64,000 nucleotides of DNA from Oligoflexus sp. (GTDB taxonomy: Bacteria; Bdellovibrionota_B; Oligoflexia; Oligoflexales; Oligoflexaceae), in NCBI RefSeq assembly GCF_035712445.1, contig NZ_DASTAT010000022.1, positions 1 through 64,000 on the forward strand, given 5' to 3'. Below are positions 26,863 through 36,247 of this stretch, piece after piece (the stretch's first letter is position 1; each line of letters begins with the position of its first letter). The notes beneath the pieces were generated by a model. That model was not told the origin of the DNA. It made no database searches and saw only the letters and a program-made list of their open reading frames with translations. Made by a program: the position numbers and the translations under genes.

Positions 26863-28793
26863 GCGGGAGTCAGAAGTTCCTGGAAGTGCTCGATGAGCAT
26901 GACCATGGCCAGGGTATCGAGTTCACAGTAGCGCAAGAGACCCTGGCGCAGACTTTCAAACTCCAGATCGTTCATTTCACTGAACTGCATCCGGGCGAAA
27001 GCCATCATCGCCGCACCACCGTCGGCCACCTCATCCGCATCCGATAAAAACGTATCCAAAAGCTCGGGATCCACGTCCGTGAACAGCGGCGGCAGCTGCT
27101 TATAGGGATCCAGCAGACGGCCTGCAGCGTCCTTCTGCAGCCAGGTGTGGTTTTTGAAATTGCGGGACGCGATAACGCCGCCATAGATCGGCTGGCTGTA
27201 TTTTTTCTGCAGGACCTGGGAATCCTCCAGGACCGCGGGCAAAACCTTTTTGATGCTGTTGGAACCCTTGGTCAGGGGATTGTAATAGGCCTTCTTCACG
27301 ATCTCCAGAAGGTCGATCATGCAGCGCGCGCCGTGCCAGGAATCAGCGATTTTTTCCCCGGATTTGGTGATCGTGCGGATGAACTGCATCAGCTCATCCT
27401 TGTCCGCCTCCTGACTGTCCCGCAGCTGCTCGTGAATCGCGCAGAGTATCGTATTCTCATGATTGGAATAGCGAAAGATGCTGCCCTGGTCGCCCTCCAG
27501 TTCCTTTTTCAAAGCGCGGACGAATGCGAAGTTGGGAAACTCGCCTTTTTTCGCGTGCAGATATTCGCCGGCATGAATCACCTGGCCGTCTTCATGAATG
27601 ATGTGATGCGAAAATTGAAAGGCGATCTGCTCATAAGGCCGGCGCCCTTCATGAAAGGGAATGGCCACCGCCGTGGTTTCAAAGTCGATGCAATGCAAGG
27701 GATACTTCCAGGCGTCCATCGCCTGCCGCAGGTACTCGTGATCCGCAAAGGCTTGACCTTCCACCTGCAGCCACTGCCTTTGCCCGGTCGTAAGTCCCTG
27801 ATCGTCGCCGTCGATCTTCAGATCCTCCTCGGTGATCTCATGAAGCCAAAGGCGTCCTTCGGCGATCAGCCGATCAGCATCGCGATAGTTCCAAAGATCT
27901 ATAACAAGGCGTCCCGGCTCCGGGTCTTTTTTCAGGCGGGCCTTCCAGCATTCATGAAAGCCGCTCTTGAGCCCCTTGCTGCCATCGCTCCTGTATTCGC
28001 AGGAACTGCAGGCCTTGCTGAGTTCCGCCTCCAGCTTGGTTTGCGATCGGTAGGCCGCAGCCCAGGCATCTGCTTTCTTTTGAAAGTCCGCATCCGCGAG
28101 GAGCCTCGTCACATGCTCGGACATGGATAGGGTATAAAGTATCTTCTGCCCGACATTCGCCAGCGAGGTTCCCTCAGCGACCTTGATTTTGTTGCGGCCG
28201 TTGCCTTTAGCGATCAGAAATCTTTGATTGAGTCCCGAAACGCTCGTCAGTTTGCTTTTATCGGCGAAGATCAAATGCGGAACGATTTTGTATGAAGGAA
28301 AGGCCTTTTGACAAACCATGGTTTGAAAAGCGATATCCTGGAAATAAGAATCCCACTTCGATTTCAGCTTATAGATATTCTTTTTCAAAAGGCGCTTATC
28401 GTAAAAGTCGTCTTCATCATCGGGATGAATCGACTTCGCTTTCACTTCATAGAGCCGCAGGGTCGAGCCGCTTTTCACCAACACATCCGCGCGAATCAAA
28501 AAGGGTCCGCTGCGAACAGCCGCTTCAAAAAGCGTCACCTCATCCTTCTCCAGGTGCTTTTCGGTTTCCGCCACGGCCGCATCCGGCGACAGGGATTCCA
28601 CTTCAATTCCACCAGGGAAATAGATGCGCGCCAGCTCTCCGACCTGAAATCCGCCATAGGCCAGCGCCCGCAAAAAGGGGTCATCCAGGCTCCGGTTTTC
28701 ATACACATCGGGCTGGGCGTGATAATAAAGTTTGGTGGGACATTCCAGGGCTTTTTTATGCAAGGACTTCGTGAAATAACGCTGCTTGGTCAT
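26832..28793 (-). CDS. DUF2779 protein with PD-(D/E)XK and RNase H-like parts
   Basis: A 653-residue protein. The N-terminal third looks like a Cas4/RecB-type PD-(D/E)XK nuclease: KALECPTKLYY, then FLIRADVLVKSG followed by LRLYEVKAKS (D...ExK), and a later CSSCEYR. The DUF2779 portion follows, with an exonuclease-like HCIDFETTAVAIP start, suggesting a DEDD 3'-5' exonuclease fold. I prefer the ATG at 28793, since a GTG four codons earlier has no ribosome site and the family typically begins close to the SKxxxxxCPxxLYY motif. Convergent overlap of 31 bases with the nucleotidase gene. Confidence 0.75.
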   Translation of the reverse strand: MTKQRYFTKSLHKKALECPTKLYYHAQPDVYENRSLDDPFLRALAYGGFQVGELARIYFPGGIEVESLSPDAAVAETEKHLEKDEVTLFEAAVRSGPFLIRADVLVKSGSTLRLYEVKAKSIHPDDEDDFYDKRLLKKNIYKLKSKWDSYFQDIAFQTMVCQKAFPSYKIVPHLIFADKSKLTSVSGLNQRFLIAKGNGRNKIKVAEGTSLANVGQKILYTLSMSEHVTRLLADADFQKKADAWAAAYRSQTKLEAELSKACSSCEYRSDGSKGLKSGFHECWKARLKKDPEPGRLVIDLWNYRDADRLIAEGRLWLHEITEEDLKIDGDDQGLTTGQRQWLQVEGQAFADHEYLRQAMDAWKYPLHCIDFETTAVAIPFHEGRRPYEQIAFQFSHHIIHEDGQVIHAGEYLHAKKGEFPNFAFVRALKKELEGDQGSIFRYSNHENTILCAIHEQLRDSQEADKDELMQFIRTITKSGEKIADSWHGARCMIDLLEIVKKAYYNPLTKGSNSIKKVLPAVLEDSQVLQKKYSQPIYGGVIASRNFKNHTWLQKDAAGRLLDPYKQLPPLFTDVDPELLDTFLSDADEVADGGAAMMAFARMQFSEMNDLEFESLRQGLLRYCELDTLAMVMLIEHFQELLTPAYMSWGIISR

Positions 28794-28852
28794 GCGCGGA
28801 GCCACATATAAAAAGGTGAGAACGATTCTTTTTTCAGTGTAGCACTGCGCTA

Positions 28853-28881
28853 TTGACGGGCCCTAAGGGTGGGCATAGAAT
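28853..28881 (+). promoter_or_regulatory. Sigma-70-type promoter for the DUF4234-DUF2752 pair
   Basis: TTGACG (28853-28858) and TAGAAT (28876-28881) are separated by exactly 17 bases, each one mismatch from consensus. The start codon lies 55 bases downstream. Confidence 0.65.
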
Positions 28882-28935
28882 GCCTACTGGGCCCCGATTT
28901 GGGCCTTTGTCCATTTTGGGAAGGAAGGTGAATAC

Positions 28936-29328
28936 GTGCTCGTGCATCAACGCAGCGAAATCGAAAAAAGAACGGCCGCACCGGAGTATGTTCGCAGTGT
29001 GGCCACAGACATCATTCTCACTCTCATCACCTGCGGCCTATGGAATATTTGGGTTCAGGCGCGGCAGATGCGGGCCGTGAACTTCATGATCAATAAAGAG
29101 AAGTATAAATTTTGGATCTGGGCGGGACTGACTCTCATCACCTGCGGTCTCTGGCACATCTATCATGAATTCCGCTTGAGTCAGGATATTTCGCTGGCCA
29201 TGGGCAAGGGGCCGTCGGACATCAGCCCGGTCGTGCATCTGCTCCTCTCCATTTTTGCGCTCAGCATTATCGCCGATGCTCTGCAGCAGGCGGAGATCAA
29301 CAGCTACTTCGGCAGCCATGAACTCTAA
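28936..29328 (+). CDS. DUF4234 small membrane protein
   Basis: A 130-residue membrane protein with an internal duplication: the motif LTLITCGLW appears twice, each followed by aromatic and charged residues (NIWVQARQM, HIYHEFRLS), which is the DUF4234 pattern. Three or four hydrophobic helices. The GTG start has AAGGTG upstream. It overlaps the DUF2752 gene by 11 bases and both are read from the promoter at 28853. No function is known for the family. Confidence 0.78.
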   Translation: MLVHQRSEIEKRTAAPEYVRSVATDIILTLITCGLWNIWVQARQMRAVNFMINKEKYKFWIWAGLTLITCGLWHIYHEFRLSQDISLAMGKGPSDISPVVHLLLSIFALSIIADALQQAEINSYFGSHEL

Positions 29329-29719
29329 GCGTGTGCTCGCGGGCAGCGGCCTCCTGCTCTTCTGGATCGGCATCGTCTCGGTCCACGATGTCCCTTTATC
29401 CACGCAGGGCTGGGCCTCTTTGGTTCCCTTGCGCTGCCCCCTCAGCTTTTTTTTCGATATCCAATGCCCCACCTGCGGTCTCGGTCGGTCCCTGGTCGCC
29501 GCCGCGCTGGGCCACGGACAGGAATCCTTCCGTTACCATCCTCTGGGTTTGCCACTCTTCTGGGGAAGCCAGGCTCTGCTTTTATGCTGGATGTTCTGGT
29601 CGCGTGGGTGGGAAAGAGTCCGGCGGTTCGGACAAACGTTCATCCGTAACCGGCCGGTGATTTGGGCTGTGATCGCGTTTTACACGATCTGGGGCTTTTG
29701 CTGGCGCGCGCCAGTCTAA
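29318..29719 (+). CDS. DUF2752 membrane protein
   Basis: A 133-residue membrane protein with the DUF2752 signature CPTCGLGRS after a first helix (LLLFWIGIVSV) and before two more. The CPxCG motif is invariant in the family and could bind metal or form a disulfide; the role is unknown. The ATG lies inside the end of the DUF4234 gene (11-base overlap), so the pair is coupled. The stop overlaps that of the convergent metzincin gene by four bases. Confidence 0.78.
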   Translation: MNSKRVLAGSGLLLFWIGIVSVHDVPLSTQGWASLVPLRCPLSFFFDIQCPTCGLGRSLVAAALGHGQESFRYHPLGLPLFWGSQALLLCWMFWSRGWERVRRFGQTFIRNRPVIWAVIAFYTIWGFCWRAPV

Positions 29720-31215
29720 AAAACCCTGTTCAGTTCCACGCGGAAACGTTCATCCTTCGCATCCAGTTTCACGCGTCCAAAATGCTTTTTAAAACGATAG
29801 GACTGGGCCGCGTCGCGTGGAATCTCGGTATCAAAGGCTTCCAAACGGCTGCAGTGAAGATGCGTGGCGGGACCATAGCTCGCGTTATAGGGGATATCAA
29901 AACGTATGACAGGTCCTTTCTCGCCTTCCTCCTGATAGTAGCCGATATAATTGTTGCGATTGCAGGTGAGGACAAGGCTCAGCGGCTGAAAGTCGAGCGT
30001 TGGCAGTTCGACGAGCACGGTTTTATTCTGAAAGAGCACCCAGGCCGGACGGCGACTTCGCTCGTAGCTTCCCTCGATGGAATTCGTCTCCTGATAGGAA
30101 GGCTTCAAGGTGAAGCTGGTTTTCAGGTATTCTCCGCGCGCCGCAGGATTTTCAATGCTGATACCATCGCAGACAAGGTTGGAGGCCGGCTTCATTTCAA
30201 TCGGAAACGTTTTGTTCGTGACGAATTCGCGCAGCTGATCCCCGTCCAGGTAAAATTCCCAGCCGAAGCTGCGGAAATTTTCATAGCGGCAGGCGAGTTC
30301 CAGATTCAGCCAAGGTCCGCCCGTATCGTCCGATGAAGCGGACTTCATGACTTCATAGTCCGCGCCCAGATAATCCTTGAGCAGCTCATCGCTCAGGGTA
30401 TCCAGACGCATCGAATAATCCTTCTCGCAGTAATGATAGGGACGCGAATCAAAAGCTTTCAGCTGATCATGCTGAATCTCGCAGCAGGACGCCAGATCAT
30501 CCTCGCGCCACTGATGGCCGTCCCGTTCACAGGCTTTTTTCCCAAGGGAAACATCGACGGCGTAGTAAACGCGAAGGGCCAGCACATCCCAAAAGCTCAG
30601 CTCGGGCCTTTCCTTGCTCAGAAGAATCTGCAGATCGTTGGCACAGTAATTCATCACGGAATCCTTGTCATAAGGCGTGATGGGCAAGGCTCCTGCCTCA
30701 CCAAGACCGGCGGACTGATCCTGGGCGCAGAACGAATCGATGCGGCTTTGCTCGTGCCTTAAACCCAGAGCATGACCAAACTCATGCAGCGCATCCTCTT
30801 CCACGCAGCGGATGATATCGTCCCCCGTGCAGCCATAGAATGAGGTGTCTTGAAAACTCAGATTCAGCTGCAGGCCATTCGGAACACCATCCAGCCTTGC
30901 ACCAAACGCGAGCACCTGCCGCACATCGGTATCGGCTTGAAAGACGCGAATGCCTTTGCTTTCCGCAGTGCAGGTTTCCCAGCCGGTAAAATGAATGCCG
31001 GCCCTCGCGTACTCCTTGACCACGATGTCCTGGGCCGCTTTTTGAGCCGCAGCCGTGGCTTCCGTGGGATTTTCCCAGCAGACGGGAATGAAAGGACTCG
31101 GCCAGCGGTAGCTGAGACCATCGCTGATCGTGCCCTGAGTCGTCGATGGAGCAAGGCGTCCATCACACGAACTGGCCAGGCCGGCAAAACATAGCAAAAC
31201 GAGGAGATGCTTCAT
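29716..31215 (-). CDS. Metzincin-type metalloprotease lipoprotein
   Basis: A 499-residue lipoprotein. The lipobox is LASSC at about residue 17. The protease domain (about 35-230) has the zinc motif HEFGHALGLRHE, with three histidines in HExxHxxGxxH and a Met-turn at SVMNYC, so it should be active and astacin/matrixin-like. Residues 230-499 form an unassigned Cys-containing C-terminal part. The ATG at 31215 has AAGGA six bases upstream. It converges with DUF2752. Substrate unknown; cell-surface anchoring is inferred from the lipobox. Confidence 0.78.
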   Translation of the reverse strand: MKHLLVLLCFAGLASSCDGRLAPSTTQGTISDGLSYRWPSPFIPVCWENPTEATAAAQKAAQDIVVKEYARAGIHFTGWETCTAESKGIRVFQADTDVRQVLAFGARLDGVPNGLQLNLSFQDTSFYGCTGDDIIRCVEEDALHEFGHALGLRHEQSRIDSFCAQDQSAGLGEAGALPITPYDKDSVMNYCANDLQILLSKERPELSFWDVLALRVYYAVDVSLGKKACERDGHQWREDDLASCCEIQHDQLKAFDSRPYHYCEKDYSMRLDTLSDELLKDYLGADYEVMKSASSDDTGGPWLNLELACRYENFRSFGWEFYLDGDQLREFVTNKTFPIEMKPASNLVCDGISIENPAARGEYLKTSFTLKPSYQETNSIEGSYERSRRPAWVLFQNKTVLVELPTLDFQPLSLVLTCNRNNYIGYYQEEGEKGPVIRFDIPYNASYGPATHLHCSRLEAFDTEIPRDAAQSYRFKKHFGRVKLDAKDERFRVELNRVF

Positions 31216-31327
31216 GACCAATCCTTATGACAGTGAATGGTTGCCTGCGAAAAGCCTGCTTTGCAATTCCTGCAACCCATGCTAACTATGGCGTCTGGAT
31301 CCTATATCATAATCAATATCCCTCGCA

Positions 31328-33589
31328 ATGAAGCAGGACAGCATGAGCCCACTTCCTTATCCCCGATTCTGGCGCCTGGCTCTTTTGGGTAGTCTCCTTG
31401 GACCAGGTTTCGCGGTCGCTGAACCCGGGCCGACAGCGGCCGACAGCAGCTGGCAGGACCTTCAGCAGCAGCTCCGCAGCACACGGTCTTTCCGACTCGG
31501 TGCGCCCTTTAACGTACGTATTCTGGATGGGGGCGAACGCGTCCTTTATCAAAAAGCGATACCCCCTTCGACCGCGGCCGCGGTTTATGAATTCAATCGC
31601 ATCACCGGCGTCGAAACCAAGGTTTTGGATGCTGAGATGTTGGGTGCGGGCGAAGGGCCTGTGTCCGCCGAAGAGAAAGCGCTGCGCGAACGCCTGCGTC
31701 TTCTGACCGGCGGCATCAGTTTTTATGACAATCATCCCAAAGGCGATTGGATACTGACGCCGGTCAAAGGCAAACTCTTCCTTTATGATCGCACGACGCA
31801 AAAATCCCGCGAGATCGGTGCAGGCAAAGGCCCTGCTTTCGGCCCTAAAATCTCGCCGGATCATAAGCAGGTGGCCTTCGTTCGCGCCAGCAATCTTTAT
31901 GTGGCGCCTGTGAGCGGGGGTCCTGCTGTGGCTGTGACGCAAGGCGGCACCGAGGAAAAAAGTTTTGGCGTTGCCGAATTCATCGCGCAGGAGGAATTGA
32001 ATCGGAAGGATGGCTTCTGGTGGTCACCCGACAGTCAAACTCTTTTGATGCAGGCCGTGGATCAAAGGCATGTCGAGCGCCTGTCCATCGCCGATCCCTT
32101 CCGTCCTGATGCCGAACCGCAAAGACCTTATTATCCGCGTCCGGGCAAGGCCAATGCCACCTTCCGCTTTGGTTTCGTTTCCGCCAAAGGCGGCAGGGTC
32201 ACGTGGATTGATTTCGGCAAAGAGCCCTTTGAATATGTCGGGCCCGTGCAATGGAGCAAGCATGGCAAACCCAGTTTCCTTCTTCTGAATCGCCTGCAGA
32301 ATGAAGCGCGCCTTGTAACCGCGGATCCCAAAACCGGGCGCACCGAAACGCTTATCAAGGAAACCGATGCGGCCTGGGTGGATATAGATCGCTCTGTTCC
32401 GCTCTGGTTGCCTGACAATCAAGGCTTTTTGTGGACCTCGGAAAGCTCGGGACCCAAGCGTTTGAATCTGCATGATGGCAAGGGTCAATTCATTCGCAAT
32501 GTGAGTCCGGCCAACATTCAGGTCCGCAGTGTGCTGGGTGCCTCGAAGGATGGCAAGACCGTTTACTATGAAGGCGCCACCGACAGCATCGCCTCGGCCG
32601 TCTATGCTTCACAGATTGCCGATGGCACGACCCGCACGGTTCTAGCCCAGGACAATGGCAGCGTCGGCGTTTCCAGCAGTTTCAATGATCAGCTTTTCGC
32701 GGCACGCGTCACGACTCTGGACGGAGCGGATCGCACCGCGCTGCGCAGCTGGACGGATGACAAGGAGCAGGTGATTCCCTCGGCCGCTGCCGAACCCGTG
32801 ATGAAAGCCAATGCCACCATCGTCCGCATAGGTCCCCAGGAGATTCGGACTGTCATCGTGCGTCCCAGCAATTTCAATCCGAAGAAAAAATATCCGGTGG
32901 TGGAACATGCCTATGGCGGCCCCAGTTCCCTCCAGGTCCGCGCCTCGGGTCGGGCCTACCTTGAAGACCAGGTGCTGGCCGATGCGCTGCAGGCTGTGGT
33001 GGTGCGTATGGATACCGCCGGCACACCGGATCGCGGTCGCGACTGGGAGCGGGCCATCTTTAAAAAATTCGGCTCGTTGCCTGTGAACGATCATGCCGAG
33101 ACTCTGAAACTCCTCTGCGCAAAATATCCCGAGCTCGATGCGAATCGCATCGGCGTTTACGGCTGGTCCTATGGTGGATATTTCGCAGCCTACGCGGTGC
33201 TCGCGCGGCCGGATGTTTATAAAGCCGGTGTGGCCGGAGCGCCGCCTGTGGATTGGGTGGACTATGATACGGCTTATACCGAACGTTATCTCGGTCTTCC
33301 TGAAAAAGACCAGGAAGCCTATCAATCGAGTTCCATCCTCACGCTGCTGCAGCCTGAAAAACGCAGCAAAACCCCGAAGCCGCTCCTCGTGATTCATGGA
33401 ACGGCCGATGATAACGTCTTCTTTTTCAATTCCATGAAATTGATCGACGCTCTGGAGCGAGCGGCCTGGCCTTATGAGTTCCTGCCCCTGATGGGCCAGA
33501 CCCATATGGTGACCGATGCGGAATTGGATGCGCGACGCTTCGATCGCACCCTCAACTTTTTCCGTCAGCATCTCAATTCCACTCCTTAA
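31328..33589 (+). CDS. Dipeptidyl-peptidase IV-like S9 protease
   Basis: A 753-residue exported serine peptidase. A signal peptide (about 1-32) precedes an eight-blade propeller-like region and the S9 catalytic domain (about 490-753). The nucleophile is S614 in GWSYGGY, the Asp is in HGTADDN (about 694) and the His in GQTHMV near the C-terminus. The double-Glu motif that binds the substrate N-terminus (AQEELNR followed by FWWSPD) marks the DPP-IV subfamily, so removal of X-Pro or X-Ala dipeptides is likely. It is followed by a good terminator. Confidence 0.88.
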   Translation: MKQDSMSPLPYPRFWRLALLGSLLGPGFAVAEPGPTAADSSWQDLQQQLRSTRSFRLGAPFNVRILDGGERVLYQKAIPPSTAAAVYEFNRITGVETKVLDAEMLGAGEGPVSAEEKALRERLRLLTGGISFYDNHPKGDWILTPVKGKLFLYDRTTQKSREIGAGKGPAFGPKISPDHKQVAFVRASNLYVAPVSGGPAVAVTQGGTEEKSFGVAEFIAQEELNRKDGFWWSPDSQTLLMQAVDQRHVERLSIADPFRPDAEPQRPYYPRPGKANATFRFGFVSAKGGRVTWIDFGKEPFEYVGPVQWSKHGKPSFLLLNRLQNEARLVTADPKTGRTETLIKETDAAWVDIDRSVPLWLPDNQGFLWTSESSGPKRLNLHDGKGQFIRNVSPANIQVRSVLGASKDGKTVYYEGATDSIASAVYASQIADGTTRTVLAQDNGSVGVSSSFNDQLFAARVTTLDGADRTALRSWTDDKEQVIPSAAAEPVMKANATIVRIGPQEIRTVIVRPSNFNPKKKYPVVEHAYGGPSSLQVRASGRAYLEDQVLADALQAVVVRMDTAGTPDRGRDWERAIFKKFGSLPVNDHAETLKLLCAKYPELDANRIGVYGWSYGGYFAAYAVLARPDVYKAGVAGAPPVDWVDYDTAYTERYLGLPEKDQEAYQSSSILTLLQPEKRSKTPKPLLVIHGTADDNVFFFNSMKLIDALERAAWPYEFLPLMGQTHMVTDAELDARRFDRTLNFFRQHLNSTP

Positions 33590-33601
33590 ATCCTGAATCT
33601 T

Positions 33602-33627
33602 TCCGGCCGAACATGCGGCCGGATTTT
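33602..33627 (+). terminator. Rho-independent terminator after the S9 peptidase
   Basis: TCCGGCCG and CGGCCGGA form an 8-bp GC-rich stem with a six-base loop, followed at once by TTTT, 13 bases after the stop codon. Confidence 0.75.
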
Positions 33628-33705
33628 CCCGCCTTCGCTTAAAAACACTTACATATCAACATCTTACCGACTCTCTGCCCCGCAAGAATGATTCAAGGCC
33701 GCATT

Positions 33706-33735
33706 TTGACAGCCAAAACTCCCAGACCCTTACTT
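33706..33735 (+). promoter_or_regulatory. Candidate promoter of the PEGA kinase operon
   Basis: A consensus -35 (TTGACA, 33706-33711) is followed at 18 bases by TTACTT (33730-33735), a poor -10. It lies 95 bases before the Ser/Thr kinase start and after the terminator of the preceding gene. Confidence 0.35.
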
Positions 33736-33829
33736 AAGGGACGGGCTTTTCGGACCGATACGAGGACCGGAAACGAGCGCCCACTCGCGAAAACCAGGCT
33801 GGGAAAATTTTCCCTGCAAGCACAGAGAC

Positions 33830-36247
33830 ATGGCCCGGATGCAGAAACAGCTGATCGGCAATCGCTATCGAATCAAAGGCCTCATCGGAGAAGGGGGCAT
33901 GGCCTCCGTGTATGCGGCGCTTGATGAAAAACTCGATCGGCGGGTGGCCGTAAAAATTCTGCATCAGCATCTGGCTCGAAACCCCGATATCCGCGAACGC
34001 TTCCTTCTCGAAGCGAAAACGGTTTCGAATCTGGATCATCCGAACATCATTAAAGTCTATGATTTCTCGGGACTCGACTCGGAACAGCTCTGGATGGTCT
34101 CTGAGATCCTCTATGGGGTGGACCTTGCCGAATATGTGAAGCGTTATCCCAAGAATCGACTGCATCCCATCGTTGCGATCCTGATCGCGCGTGAAGTCTG
34201 CCGCGCTTTGCATGAAGCCCATAAACTGAATATCGTGCATCGCGATATCAAACCGGAAAACATCATGCTGCTCGATACGGGGCAGGTGAAGCTCATGGAT
34301 TTCGGCATCGCCAAGGTGCATCGCGCGAAAGCCACGCAGACCGGGACTTTCATGGGCTCTCCGAGTTACATGTCGCCCGAGCAGATTCGCGGCAGTGATG
34401 TGGACGTCCGGGCGGATATCTATAGCCTGTCCGTCCTCTTTTATGAAATCGTCACGGGCGTTCTTCCCTATTCAGGTCAGACGACGGCGGAAGTCATCAA
34501 TAAGATCATGGTGGGGCGCTATACCGCAGCGAACCTTCTGGCCCCCGAGCTGCCTTTCGTGATCAATGAGATCATCAATAAAGGCATGAAGAGCGCGAAA
34601 GAGGAACGCTTCCAGGACATCCTGGAAATGGCCGGCGCCTTGGATCACTTCCTTCAGGGTTTTGGTTTTGGCGAAAGCTCCAAGGAACTGGAGCAGTATA
34701 CGCATAATCGCCTGGCCTTCGACGAACGCCTGGCCAAACTCAAAATGCCGAAGACCACGGTTCCGAAGATTGAATCGCACAAAAATATACTCGATCAGAG
34801 CAAGCCCTATAGCTCGCGCAGTCAGCACACGTCCATCAAACGTGATGCCGTCGATCCCATGGCGGAAACCAAGGCCCTGAGCCAGCCGAAGCCTTCACGC
34901 GGAGCCACGACACCGCCGCGCAATGCGCGCCCTGCGGATGGCAATCATGGCAACACCGGAACGCGCGGGCATGCCCCGCAGCAGAAGCATACGAATCATC
35001 GTCCCGGAACCATGGGCGATTTGCCCACGCAGCTCCTGCCGCAGCAGCCTTCGCCCCAGGCTCCGCAGCCACGACAGCCGTCGTCACACACGCAGCATCC
35101 GCAATCCTCGATGCGGCCATCTGCGACCGTGCCTCCTCAGTCGCAGCATTCGCAACACGCGCCTCATTCACAGTCCTCACGCGCGCGGACTCCGGCGCAG
35201 AAGGTGATCATTCGCGAAGTCGGCGGCATCGACAAACGCAGAAAGTCCAGCACCAGCACCTATGTGATGTTTGGACTGATCGCGGCCATCGTCCTCGTCT
35301 TCATCTTCGGCGGCGATAAGCTCATGAATCAGGTGAAGCGCGACAGCTCCAGGGTTGCTCAGCAGATTGATCCGTCCAAACAGAAAAAACCGACAGCGCC
35401 CCGGACCGAACCTGCAGCGCCGCGTCCCGGCAAAGCCGAGCCGGCTCCTGTGGAAATGCCCACGATTCCGGCCGTGGAAAGTCAGACGGTGGTGATCGAT
35501 CATAATAAGCCGCCGGTCGTCAGCGAGAAGGAAACCGCGACTTTCAAAACGGGTCGTCCGGTGGTGACCACCAATAAAGTCCTGAATGCCTCCAGTCGTC
35601 CGAGTCGTCTGGCCATTCAAACGCCACCACCTGAGACGAGCAAACCCAGGAAGGAACCGGATCCGACACCGGATCCCACGCCTCAGGCGCCGCCTGCCAA
35701 TGAAACAAGGCCGCCTGTGCTGGCTTCCGTTCCCGAAAAGCAGATCGTGACGGATCGACTGCCGCCCGAGCCGCCCCGAAAAGGCGAACCGGGAACACTG
35801 CGCGTCTCAGCACTGCCCGCTGCTGAAATATTCATTGATGGCAAACCTTACGGCACCACCAATGATCCCGAAATCGCCGGCCAGGGCATACGCCTGGATC
35901 CGGGTTCCTATTCCCTGCGCCTGAAGCGCAAGGGTTACAAGATTGATGAACAGCAGGTTCAGATCAAAGCCAGTGAGCAAAAGAATCTGAACGTCACGCT
36001 CTTAAAAACCGTGGATCTCGTCGAACTGAACATTCGGTCCAACCGCAACCCGGCCCAGCTGGTTATTGAAGATCTGAGAGATGGCGGGCGGCGGAAGGAA
36101 ATGAATATGACCAAGTCGTCCCTGATCTTGAACCTGAGACCGGGGACCTATCGGGTGGTTGTAACCTTTGAACGGGAAGTTGTGAGTCGTGTGTTTGAAT
36201 TAAGGGAGAGTGAAGGATCTCAGACGTTTACTGCTGACTTCAAGTGA
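33830..36247 (+). CDS. Transmembrane Ser/Thr protein kinase with PEGA domain
   Basis: An 805-residue Hanks-type kinase. The glycine loop GEGGMASVY (20-28), K42, HRDIKPEN (137-144), DFG (157-159) and SPEQIRG are all intact, so it should be active. A long Pro/Gln/His/Ser-rich linker (about 340-465) leads to one transmembrane helix (about 480-500), a second Pro-rich stretch and a PEGA domain (about 655-735, AEIFIDGKPYG) outside the membrane. PEGA domains are thought to bind envelope components. The next gene overlaps by four bases and also carries PEGA. Confidence 0.9.
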   Translation: MARMQKQLIGNRYRIKGLIGEGGMASVYAALDEKLDRRVAVKILHQHLARNPDIRERFLLEAKTVSNLDHPNIIKVYDFSGLDSEQLWMVSEILYGVDLAEYVKRYPKNRLHPIVAILIAREVCRALHEAHKLNIVHRDIKPENIMLLDTGQVKLMDFGIAKVHRAKATQTGTFMGSPSYMSPEQIRGSDVDVRADIYSLSVLFYEIVTGVLPYSGQTTAEVINKIMVGRYTAANLLAPELPFVINEIINKGMKSAKEERFQDILEMAGALDHFLQGFGFGESSKELEQYTHNRLAFDERLAKLKMPKTTVPKIESHKNILDQSKPYSSRSQHTSIKRDAVDPMAETKALSQPKPSRGATTPPRNARPADGNHGNTGTRGHAPQQKHTNHRPGTMGDLPTQLLPQQPSPQAPQPRQPSSHTQHPQSSMRPSATVPPQSQHSQHAPHSQSSRARTPAQKVIIREVGGIDKRRKSSTSTYVMFGLIAAIVLVFIFGGDKLMNQVKRDSSRVAQQIDPSKQKKPTAPRTEPAAPRPGKAEPAPVEMPTIPAVESQTVVIDHNKPPVVSEKETATFKTGRPVVTTNKVLNASSRPSRLAIQTPPPETSKPRKEPDPTPDPTPQAPPANETRPPVLASVPEKQIVTDRLPPEPPRKGEPGTLRVSALPAAEIFIDGKPYGTTNDPEIAGQGIRLDPGSYSLRLKRKGYKIDEQQVQIKASEQKNLNVTLLKTVDLVELNIRSNRNPAQLVIEDLRDGGRRKEMNMTKSSLILNLRPGTYRVVVTFEREVVSRVFELRESEGSQTFTADFK

